In this document: in pieces, positions 33,675 through 40,561 of the stretch | How positions within the stretch are numbered: position 1 is the first letter of the stretch | How the letters are laid out: every line of letters starts with the position of its first letter | Assembly (NCBI GenBank): GCA_022824405.1 | Contig: JAJDZZ010000047.1 | Coordinates: forward strand, 1 to 64,000 | Direction: 5' to 3' | Length of the DNA stretch: 64,000 nucleotides | Source of the DNA: Opitutales bacterium | GTDB taxonomy: Bacteria; Verrucomicrobiota; Verrucomicrobiia; Opitutales; UBA2995 | The notes under the pieces: generated by a model | What the model was told of the DNA's origin: nothing | Databases searched by the model: none | Seen by the model: only the letters and a program-made list of their open reading frames with translations | Translations under genes and position numbers: made by a program

Positions 33675-35391
33675 CCTGGTTGAGAATTCCGTATTCAATG
33701 CGCTGGACAGACGGGTTGCCCGGCTGATGACCGGAACCTGCGGCAAAAATGCGGAAGCCGTGGAGTCGATCGTTTCCCTGACCAGTTATCTGTTGCGACA
33801 GGGGCACGTCTGCCTCGACCTCGAATCCGCTCCGCCGCCGGAGGTTGAACCGCTCCTCCCGGATGGGCTCTGGTCTTCATTGCCGGACCTCCTGCCGGGA
33901 TGTTCTTTCGTTGCCGATGAAAACCTGCCGGACCAGCCCATGATCCTAAGCCGAAAGGGAAAGCTCTACTTCCATCGTTACTGGCATTACGAATCTGAAC
34001 TTCTCCAGGCGGTAATGGAAAGGTGCAGGGGTCCGCACCGAGAAAATCCGGTCCATGCGAGCCGGGCTCACAGCAGACGAACGGGATTCGCATTGAGCAA
34101 TGAGCAGCAACTGGCTGTGGCCACCGCCCTGCGGTCACGATTAACTATGATTTCCGGGGGACCCGGCACGGGTAAAACCGCTACTATAGCGTCTCTTATT
34201 GCGCAAAGTATACCTGCCATGGAAGATGTGGAATCCGGAATCGCTCTGGCCGCTCCGACCGGAAAGGCGGCCCAACGCATGCAACAATCTTTGGAAAAGG
34301 GCCTCATGGCCATGGATGCGAAACCACTGAAACTCCGAGCCGCCACGGTGCACCGCCTATTGGGATACAAACGGTTTTCCAGCCAATTCAGGCATGACCG
34401 GGAACATCCCCTGCCCTATCGCCTGGTGATCGTCGACGAAGCCTCCATGCTGGATTTGCCCATTTTCGCCAAACTCGTTCGGGCGGTCGCTCCCGAAGCC
34501 AGGCTCGTTCTCCTCGGGGACAGGCATCAACTCTCTTCCGTGGAAGCGGGTTCCATATTCGGGGATCTGGTGGAAGCGGGAACTTCCCACAACCAACTCA
34601 AAAGACAAACGATCGACCTGCGACAAAATTTTCGCTTTGCCAAAGATAGCCGACTCCATCGCCTCTGCCAAGCGGTGAAGACGGGCGACGCGGACCGGGC
34701 CGTCCAACTGATCGAAGCTGATAAAGGCGGAATCCGCTCGATCCCCCTCCCCCCTCCCAAAGGGCTGAAAAAAGAACTTCGGAGCGCCCTCCTTGCCCAT
34801 TACGCCCAACTTCATTCGGAATACAACCCGCACGTTGCCTTGAAGCTTCTGGCAGAGCGCTGCCTCCTTTCCCCTTTGAGAAAAGGTCCCTATGGGGTTG
34901 AGGCATTGAACCGGACCATGGAATCCCTTCTTTCGTTGCGCCATCCCTCAATTCGGGAGGAACGGTATTATCACGGAAAACCCATCCTCATTACTGAGAA
35001 CAGTTATGAACTCAACCTGTTCAACGGAGAGATTGGGGTGATGCTTGCATCTCCCGACCAGCCCCTTGATTTGCAGGCTTGGTTCTATGGTGAATCGCGT
35101 TCTGAAGTGAGAAAGTTTCCCGTCTCGGCCTTGCCGGCCTTCGAAACCGGTTACGCCATGACCGTGCACAAGGCCCAGGGGTCCGAATACCAAAAGGTTT
35201 ACCTTATCCTGCCCCCGAAGAAAGCACCCATTCTTACGCGGGAACTCGTCTATACCGCCCTGTCGCGCAGCCGAAAGACCGTGGATATTTGGGCACACTT
35301 TCCCATTCTTAAGTTTGCCATCGGGAATCGGACGCGAAGGTCATCCGGAATTGTCGATCGCCTTTGCGCCCATGGGTTGACCGATGGCTGA
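33667..35391 (+). CDS. recD: Exodeoxyribonuclease V subunit alpha (RecD)
   Basis: 5'-3' helicase subunit of RecBCD; 574 residues (E. coli 608). The frame is open from 33520, but the ATG at 33667 matches the RecD N-terminus and overlaps recB by 8 bp. Walker A GGPGTGKT at ~164-171, ALAAPTGKAAQRMQQSL, Walker B VIVDEASMLDLPIFAKL, LLGDRHQLSSVEAGSIFGDL, and motif VI GYAMTVHKAQGSEYQKV...VYTALSRSRKTV. Its 3' end overlaps the convergent phosphofructokinase gene by 51 bp. Confidence 0.96.
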   Translation: MGDLVENSVFNALDRRVARLMTGTCGKNAEAVESIVSLTSYLLRQGHVCLDLESAPPPEVEPLLPDGLWSSLPDLLPGCSFVADENLPDQPMILSRKGKLYFHRYWHYESELLQAVMERCRGPHRENPVHASRAHSRRTGFALSNEQQLAVATALRSRLTMISGGPGTGKTATIASLIAQSIPAMEDVESGIALAAPTGKAAQRMQQSLEKGLMAMDAKPLKLRAATVHRLLGYKRFSSQFRHDREHPLPYRLVIVDEASMLDLPIFAKLVRAVAPEARLVLLGDRHQLSSVEAGSIFGDLVEAGTSHNQLKRQTIDLRQNFRFAKDSRLHRLCQAVKTGDADRAVQLIEADKGGIRSIPLPPPKGLKKELRSALLAHYAQLHSEYNPHVALKLLAERCLLSPLRKGPYGVEALNRTMESLLSLRHPSIREERYYHGKPILITENSYELNLFNGEIGVMLASPDQPLDLQAWFYGESRSEVRKFPVSALPAFETGYAMTVHKAQGSEYQKVYLILPPKKAPILTRELVYTALSRSRKTVDIWAHFPILKFAIGNRTRRSSGIVDRLCAHGLTDG

Positions 35392-36570
35392 AAGCAGGTC
35401 TTTGAACCATTCCTGATCGATGTCGAACCGTTTCCCGCCTCTGATGCGGGAAAACTCGATTGGGCGCAACCGGTCGCCCCTCTCTTCATCCTGCCCGATA
35501 ACCCCTTCTACCCCGTCCAAGGCACACTGAACGGCCAGTTCGGCGCACGATTTGATCAGGCGTAAATCTTCCGCATTTGCCGGAGCCGCCCGACTGAAAT
35601 ATCCGCTTTTTTGCACCAACACTTTCTCGGCGCCCAATCCGGAGGCAAACTGATTGGCAAACCATTGGCCCGGATTCACCGCGTCCAGCTTGGCATGACC
35701 GAAGGCATCGCGCGGAACCTCCTGCCCGGTTGCTTCCATTTCGGCAATGATGGTCTCGACTCCCGCCCCCTCACTGATGAACACGTTTACGTTGTCTATC
35801 TCGTCCATTATACCCCTCAACCGTAGCGCTTCAGCATCGAGATCGATATCCATTTCGGGCACGAATACGGCGTGAACGTCCCTGGCCGATTGGGACAAAC
35901 CGGCCTCGGGGACGAATTCCAACCGGTTGAGACCTTTCCGGTATTCAGCCGCTGTGGCCGCGGTCAACCAACCACAGTGACGACCCATGACTTCATGAAT
36001 AATCATCATGCGCGGGTTGGCGCTGTGCTCGGCCACCACATTTTCAAAAAACCGGGCCCCTTGCCCGGCCGCGGTCCAAGCTCCCAGGCTTTGGCGGACC
36101 GGTATGATGTCGTTGTCGATCGTTTTGGGTAGGCCGACTACGGTCAGGTCGTAGCCGTGCCCAGCCAGAAAGGCGGCCAGTTCGGCCGCGGACAAATTCG
36201 TATCGTCTCCTCCAACGGTGTGCAGGACATCGACGCCGTCACGCTCCAACCGGTTCGCCGCCACCTCCAATGGATTTTGCCCCGGTCCAATCAATCCGCG
36301 CCGCAAACAATCTTCCCTATTGGTGAGCTTCACCCGGCTGTTTCCTATGGGGCTGCCCCCAAATTTGTGCAGGATGTGGGCGGATTTTCGAACCGTTCGG
36401 CTCACCGTGAAGCTATCTCCCAACAGCAGGCCCTTGTAACCGCTTCGGTAACAGATGATATCAATATCGGGCTCCAGTTCGGTATAGGCCTCAATCAACC
36501 CGCCCACGGCTGATGACAGACAGGGCGCCAATCCTCCAGCGGTCAAAATAGCGATCTTGTTCACTGTCAT
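35341..36570 (-). CDS. Pyrophosphate-dependent 6-phosphofructokinase
   Basis: Glycolytic/gluconeogenic enzyme that phosphorylates fructose 6-phosphate using PPi. 409 residues from ATG 36570, whose ATGA overlap with the upstream thioesterase stop fixes the start (the frame is open to 36615). The PPi-type diagnostic residues are present: GGDDTN at 120-125 (second Asp where ATP enzymes have Gly) and LPKTIDND at 147-154 (Lys where ATP enzymes have Gly). Further blocks are EVMGRHCGWLTAATA and HAKLDAVNPGQWFANQF. Last gene of a four-gene minus-strand operon. Confidence 0.92.
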   Translation of the reverse strand: MTVNKIAILTAGGLAPCLSSAVGGLIEAYTELEPDIDIICYRSGYKGLLLGDSFTVSRTVRKSAHILHKFGGSPIGNSRVKLTNREDCLRRGLIGPGQNPLEVAANRLERDGVDVLHTVGGDDTNLSAAELAAFLAGHGYDLTVVGLPKTIDNDIIPVRQSLGAWTAAGQGARFFENVVAEHSANPRMMIIHEVMGRHCGWLTAATAAEYRKGLNRLEFVPEAGLSQSARDVHAVFVPEMDIDLDAEALRLRGIMDEIDNVNVFISEGAGVETIIAEMEATGQEVPRDAFGHAKLDAVNPGQWFANQFASGLGAEKVLVQKSGYFSRAAPANAEDLRLIKSCAELAVQCALDGVEGVIGQDEERGDRLRPIEFSRIRGGKRFDIDQEWFKDLLSAIGQPMGAKAIDNSG

Positions 36571-37031
36571 AACGCGTTCTCCAACAACTTCCTCAACCGG
36601 GGTGGTATGGCACATTTCCTCATCTCGCCCGTCGCCCGGTTCAGCTCGACGTAAAGGGTGGTAAATCGGCCCGAGGCAATGGGCCTGGAATCGGAACCTC
36701 CCGGACCGAATACAAAAAAGCGATAACGAAAGGTGCTATTCCCGATTTCCTCTATCCTCAGGCGGATCTTCAATATATCCTGGTAGCGAGCCGGACGAAA
36801 GAAATCGCAGGACACGCTTACCCGGGGCCAACCCTTGTGTTTATCGCCCTGGGCGGAATGCACGGACCAGCCAAGGGCGCGGAAAAAGGCGTGCTCGGCC
36901 GACTCCACGAAGCGAAAAAAATTTGCGAAGTGCACGATTCCGGCCATATCGGTGTCGGCAAATTCGACGCGCCGTTCACTTTCGAAGTGAAATTTTTCAG
37001 GTACTTCCATCGATGCCTGCCGATCCTGCAC
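36567..37031 (-). CDS. YbgC/4-hydroxybenzoyl-CoA thioesterase family protein
   Basis: A 154-residue hotdog-fold acyl-CoA thioesterase. The signature VEFADTDMAGIVHFANFFRFVESAEHAF carries the catalytic Asp of the 4HBT/YbgC family; RVSVSCDFFRPARYQDILKIRLRIEEIG is the second hotdog strand set. The GTG start at 37031 has GAGGGA eight nt upstream; ATG 37010 is the alternative. It overlaps the glycosyltransferase 3' end by 35 bp and the phosphofructokinase start by 4 bp. The acyl substrate is unknown. Confidence 0.9.
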   Translation of the reverse strand: MQDRQASMEVPEKFHFESERRVEFADTDMAGIVHFANFFRFVESAEHAFFRALGWSVHSAQGDKHKGWPRVSVSCDFFRPARYQDILKIRLRIEEIGNSTFRYRFFVFGPGGSDSRPIASGRFTTLYVELNRATGEMRKCAIPPRLRKLLENAL

Positions 37032-38313
37032 CGGTAAGTTCCCTCGTCAACGCGAGAAACTTCTCGGACATCACTAAGGCCTGGTATTTTTCCAAAGTGT
37101 TAGCCCGTCCCATCCGTCCGATTTTCTTGCGGCGGGCATCGTCCTGGAGCAGTTCATGCCAAGTTCGAGCCAAGGCCTCCGGTTTGTTTGGCGGCACGCA
37201 AAGGCCCCCACCCGTCGCTTCGATGATTTCCGGAAAGGCGGCCGATTGCGGTTGAACTACCGGCACCCCGCAGGCCATGGCTTCAATCAGATACAATCCG
37301 AAGGCTTCCGGATAGGTGGCCGGTACGGAAAATACGGAGAGACTGCGCAAAAAATTCACTTTTTCATCGTGGTCCAGATTGGGGCTCCAATCCACCGATG
37401 AACCCAATCCGGCTTTGGCCAAGCGGCCCTGCATTTTGGTGACGAAAGGTTTGTCGCCTTCCGTCATGGCCCCGGCTATTTTTAACCGGGTGTCCTCGTG
37501 CCCCAGTTCCTTCTTCAAGAAAATAAAAGCATCCACCAACTGCTCCAACCCCTTTACCCGGCACATCCGAGCCAAGTATCCTACCGCCTGGGGACCATCC
37601 GGTACGGCTTCCGAGTAACTATCCAGATGGAGCCCGTTAGCTATCACGCGAATGGAACCGGCAGCCAGACCGAGACGTTCCCTCATGAAATCCGCATAAA
37701 ACCGACTCGGCGCCACGAGAGCATCCGAGGCGCTCAGCCTTTGGGCCAACCTTTCCCAACACCGGCTCCTGTAGGGTTCGGTAAGGCTGTCCAGAAAAGT
37801 GTCCTCTCCCTGAAAAAAAAGAACGATCCGCACCTCCAGTGCGGCTTTCAGCTCCTCCGCCATACCGGCCTGCAGTGCGGTGGATAAACAAATCACGTCC
37901 GGATTCTCCCGCTTCAACCAATCGATCAACTTATCCAATTCACCGCGAAAACGGCTGGTCTCCACATTGAGCATTTCCAATGTCATTTCACCATGCTCCC
38001 GGGGGGATGTCATGTGACTGTGTCTGGCTGCCCAACGCAATAAGCCGGCCGAATTCAGCGACCGGTGCAACCAATCGGGGGCCCTCCGAAACAGCGCGAT
38101 CTTTTGTTGAAGGAAGACATTGATTCCACCAAAAAATATCGGTGTGTCCTCCAGTCCGGGCAGCGCCTCTTCGTCCAGCACGAGAGGGAGGTACATGGGC
38201 AGGATGGCCGCGTCCTCCCCCTGGTGGCATAGCTCTTTGGCCAGGACGTTGTCGCGCATGCACGCGCCGCAGTAGTAGCTGCCGGTTCCAGGAGTCAGGA
38301 AGGTGATTTTCAT
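36997..38313 (-). CDS. Glycosyltransferase, GT4-like
   Basis: A 438-residue retaining GT-B glycosyltransferase. N-terminal MKITFLTPGTGSYYCGACMRDNVLAKEL, central VIANGLHLDSY, then the GT4 domain: AVGYLARMCRVKGLEQLVDAFIFLK, LKIAGAMTEGDKPFV, and the donor-binding EAFGLYLIEAMACGVPVVQPQSAAFPEII (the E-x7-E motif). Sugar donor and acceptor cannot be named. 22 bp after the FAD oxidoreductase gene, overlapping the thioesterase gene. Confidence 0.93.
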   Translation of the reverse strand: MKITFLTPGTGSYYCGACMRDNVLAKELCHQGEDAAILPMYLPLVLDEEALPGLEDTPIFFGGINVFLQQKIALFRRAPDWLHRSLNSAGLLRWAARHSHMTSPREHGEMTLEMLNVETSRFRGELDKLIDWLKRENPDVICLSTALQAGMAEELKAALEVRIVLFFQGEDTFLDSLTEPYRSRCWERLAQRLSASDALVAPSRFYADFMRERLGLAAGSIRVIANGLHLDSYSEAVPDGPQAVGYLARMCRVKGLEQLVDAFIFLKKELGHEDTRLKIAGAMTEGDKPFVTKMQGRLAKAGLGSSVDWSPNLDHDEKVNFLRSLSVFSVPATYPEAFGLYLIEAMACGVPVVQPQSAAFPEIIEATGGGLCVPPNKPEALARTWHELLQDDARRKKIGRMGRANTLEKYQALVMSEKFLALTRELTGAGSAGIDGST

Positions 38314-38335
38314 GGGCAGGAATTAAGGTTTTCCA

Positions 38336-39610
38336 TCACGCCGTCGATGCCTTTACGCGGACCCGGCCATGGTCCAGGGACGTGGGTATTTCGGCAAATT
38401 CTCTCATGGCCTCAAGCAACTCACTGTAATCCTCGTCCACCAGTTTGCCGATCAGGCAATCGGTCAAGGAGCCCCGCAAGTGGCCATGGGCGCGTATCAG
38501 ATCCGAAAAACTGAAACGCTCATCGTAGAAGGCATAGACAACTTTGCGCATTACTTCGATCGCTTGGCACAACTGCTCCCCGTATTGGGAAAAGGCAGAC
38601 GCCAGAACAGGCCCCTCTTTCCGCAACCCGCCATCGGCCGCGTCGGCTGCCATCTCCGCGCTTTTCAATGCCAGGAATACCCCGGAAGAGAATACCGGAT
38701 CCAGAAAGGCAAAGGCATCGCCAATTAAAACCAGGCCATCGCTGGAACAATACTCGGAACGGTAGGAATATTCTCCTGTTACCCAATACCGACCGAACTG
38801 TTTCCCTGGCAGGAGGTGCTCCTCCACCCACGGATTGTTTCTTATTTCCCGCTCGAATATGGCTTTGGGATTGCGCGTGTCCCGGAAGAGATAATCCCGC
38901 TCCGCCACGATACCCGTACTGACCACGTCGTCCCGCAGGGGAATATTCCAAAACCACCCCTTCCCCTCCAGATAAGCCACCGTGGTCGCTCCTTCATCCA
39001 AACCCGGATCGCGTTTTGCCCCCTTGTACAAGGTCCAGATGGAAACCTTGTTTAATTTCGGGTCTCGTTTGCGCCAGCCCGATTTGCGTAGCCATAGCGC
39101 ATCCCGTCCGCTGGCATCGATGACCAGACGGGCCTTCAGATCGATCGGCTCGCCGGCCGCGAGCTTTGCCCTGACTCCGTCGATGATACCCTTATCATCT
39201 CGGAGGAAATCGGTAACTTTAATCTCCTCTCGCACCTCGGCGCCCTTTTCCCGAGCGTGGTCCAGCATCATGGCATCGAAATCCTGCCGCCAGACCTGCC
39301 AGGTCGTAGCCGCCGGATGATCCAGGTGCTGAAAGAAGTAAAAGGGAGTGGAGACTTTTCCATTGCGGCCCACAAATTGAACACTGTGTTTTTTGACGTA
39401 GCCTAATTGGCGGATTTTATCCAGCACTCCCAGGCGCTCAAAGGTGAAGTAACAATAGGGCATGAGGGATTCCCCGATGTGATAGCGGGGAAATCTTTCC
39501 TTCTCGAGAATTACGACGCGCCAGCCTTTTTCCGCCAACAACGCACCAGCGGTGGACCCTGCAGGGCCCCCGCCGATGATGACTACGTCTGCCTCTTTGC
39601 AATGCGCCAT
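38336..39610 (-). CDS. FAD-dependent oxidoreductase, halogenase/geranylgeranyl-reductase-like
   Basis: A 424-residue flavoprotein of the NAD(P)/FAD-dependent group that includes geranylgeranyl reductases, squalene-epoxidase-like enzymes and FADH2-dependent halogenases. Dinucleotide-binding VVIIGGGPAGSTAGALLAEKG at the start, RFPRYHIGESLMPYC, VIDASGRDALW and GDAFAFLDPVFSSGVFLAL. A GWFWNIPL stretch matches the W-x-W-x-I-P motif usually associated with flavin halogenases, and GYVKKHSVQFV lies where halogenases have a conserved Lys. The halogenase reading is a possibility, not a call. First gene of the operon with glycosyltransferase, thioesterase and PPi-phosphofructokinase. Confidence 0.88.
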   Translation of the reverse strand: MAHCKEADVVIIGGGPAGSTAGALLAEKGWRVVILEKERFPRYHIGESLMPYCYFTFERLGVLDKIRQLGYVKKHSVQFVGRNGKVSTPFYFFQHLDHPAATTWQVWRQDFDAMMLDHAREKGAEVREEIKVTDFLRDDKGIIDGVRAKLAAGEPIDLKARLVIDASGRDALWLRKSGWRKRDPKLNKVSIWTLYKGAKRDPGLDEGATTVAYLEGKGWFWNIPLRDDVVSTGIVAERDYLFRDTRNPKAIFEREIRNNPWVEEHLLPGKQFGRYWVTGEYSYRSEYCSSDGLVLIGDAFAFLDPVFSSGVFLALKSAEMAADAADGGLRKEGPVLASAFSQYGEQLCQAIEVMRKVVYAFYDERFSFSDLIRAHGHLRGSLTDCLIGKLVDEDYSELLEAMREFAEIPTSLDHGRVRVKASTA

Positions 39611-39728
39611 GATCTCTAGCTATTTTGGCGCATGTGATTTGTCAACCTGGACTTCTACGGCCCCTTCGGCGCCAGAGGAAAAGGAAAGTTATCAGTGTTC
39701 AGTAGGCGCCGCAGGCGCCCTAACGGAG

Positions 39729-39748
39729 GGCGGGTTTTCCAACCCGCC
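39729..39748. repeat. Perfect 8-bp-stem hairpin ggcgggtt/aacccgcc
   Basis: The stem ggcgggtt pairs with aacccgcc across a ttcc loop. There is no T-run after it in either direction, so it is more likely a repeat-family hairpin than a rho-independent terminator. Confidence 0.7.
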
Positions 39749-39817
39749 GAAACGGGGTTTGGGGTGTCCCCAAGCTGTAGGAAGGGCGAAATTTAAAGGA
39801 AAAAGGCAGAAGGAAGA

Positions 39818-39888
39818 AGGCTGAATAAAGAAGCCACTTTGGAGCTTCCAGAATCCAAAAACCTGTTGCTGTAGGCAAACATGTCCTG
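39818..39888 (-). repeat. ~72 bp intergenic repeat, copy 2 (inverted)
   Basis: The reverse complement of this stretch aligns with 175-248 over the whole length with about five substitutions and one indel. Both copies are preceded by GGCTGAA-type purine-rich DNA. Located upstream of the FAD oxidoreductase operon and downstream of the cupredoxin gene. Confidence 0.8.
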
Positions 39889-39937
39889 ACGCTGTGCCGT
39901 GCGCGTGCCGTGCAAAGCCTTCAGGCGAAGCATGGTA

Positions 39938-39974
39938 GCATTGCGGAGCATGGTTTGGGTGAAGCGCTAACTTA
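39938..39974 (-). repeat. 37-bp repeat, inverted copy of 3553-3589
   Basis: The reverse complement reads 'taagttagcgcttcacccaa' and on, matching 3553-3589 at roughly 31 of 37 bases. Non-coding. Confidence 0.7.
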
Positions 39975-40033
39975 CCCCTACTTTCCTCTTCACTCTTCAC
40001 TCTTTCCACTTTCCACTGGCGCGAAGCGCCCTC

Positions 40034-40489
40034 CTACTTGGCCGTAATGCTTCCCTGCATGAGGGCGAAGTGGCCTGGGAAGCTGCAAAGGAAGGGGTAA
40101 ACGCCGGCTTCGGTTAGAATGAAGGTGATGGTGTCCTCCTCACCCGGACCCAACAATCTGGTTTGAGCCAGGATCAGGGCTTGGTTGGCAGCATCTTGAG
40201 GAACGTAGTCGTTGGCGACGGCTCCAACTGCCGCAGTGCCAAAAGCGATGACGTTCGATCCCGCCTTGAGGATGATGAGGTTATGCCCCATGGCTGCCTT
40301 GGGAAGCTGACCCACGTTCTTCAATGTCAGGGTAACTTCCTCGCCTGCCCCAACCTCGAAGGCTTTGGCGTTGAATTGCATGGTGTCGTTGGCCGTGATT
40401 TCAAGGGTCGTTTGTCCGTGGGCTGCGCCGGCCATCATTATGGCGGACCCCGCCAGTATCCTGAAAAGTTTCAATATTTTTGGTATCAT
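40034..40489 (-). CDS. Azurin-like cupredoxin, periplasmic
   Basis: A 151-residue exported blue-copper protein. Signal peptide to about residue 25 (AAHG). The mature part begins TTLEITANDTMQFN. The type-1 copper ligands of azurin are all visible: His69 (AMGHNLII), Cys135, His140 and Met144 (FLCSFPGHFALM). Azurins are single-electron carriers for respiratory or redox enzymes. Last gene after the DUF2339 gene (72 bp gap); its redox partner is not evident here. Confidence 0.94.
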   Translation of the reverse strand: MIPKILKLFRILAGSAIMMAGAAHGQTTLEITANDTMQFNAKAFEVGAGEEVTLTLKNVGQLPKAAMGHNLIILKAGSNVIAFGTAAVGAVANDYVPQDAANQALILAQTRLLGPGEEDTITFILTEAGVYPFLCSFPGHFALMQGSITAK

Positions 40490-40561
40490 GGTCTTTAAGT
40501 GAATTTTATACGGTAATCGTTAAAAATATGAAGACTGGGTTTTTCCGGATTCCAAGTGATT

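Larger units (their letters stand above)
39611..40033. other. Intergenic repeat mosaic
   Basis: A 423 bp stretch without a credible gene. It contains GGCGCCGCAGGCGCC (about 39708-39722), a hairpin GGCGGGTT-TTCC-AACCCGCC (39729-39748), the inverted ~72 bp repeat (39818-39888), and the 37-bp module (39938-39974). The two genes it separates are both on the minus strand. Confidence 0.7.

Noticed and set aside
38336-39610. Firm call as tryptophan halogenase
   Set aside because: Only the GWFWNIP motif and a nearby Lys support it; the rest fits the broad FAD oxidoreductase group, so only the possibility is recorded.
39729-39748. Rho-independent terminator
   Set aside because: The stem is perfect but no T-tract follows on either strand; the same hairpin type occurs as an intergenic repeat.
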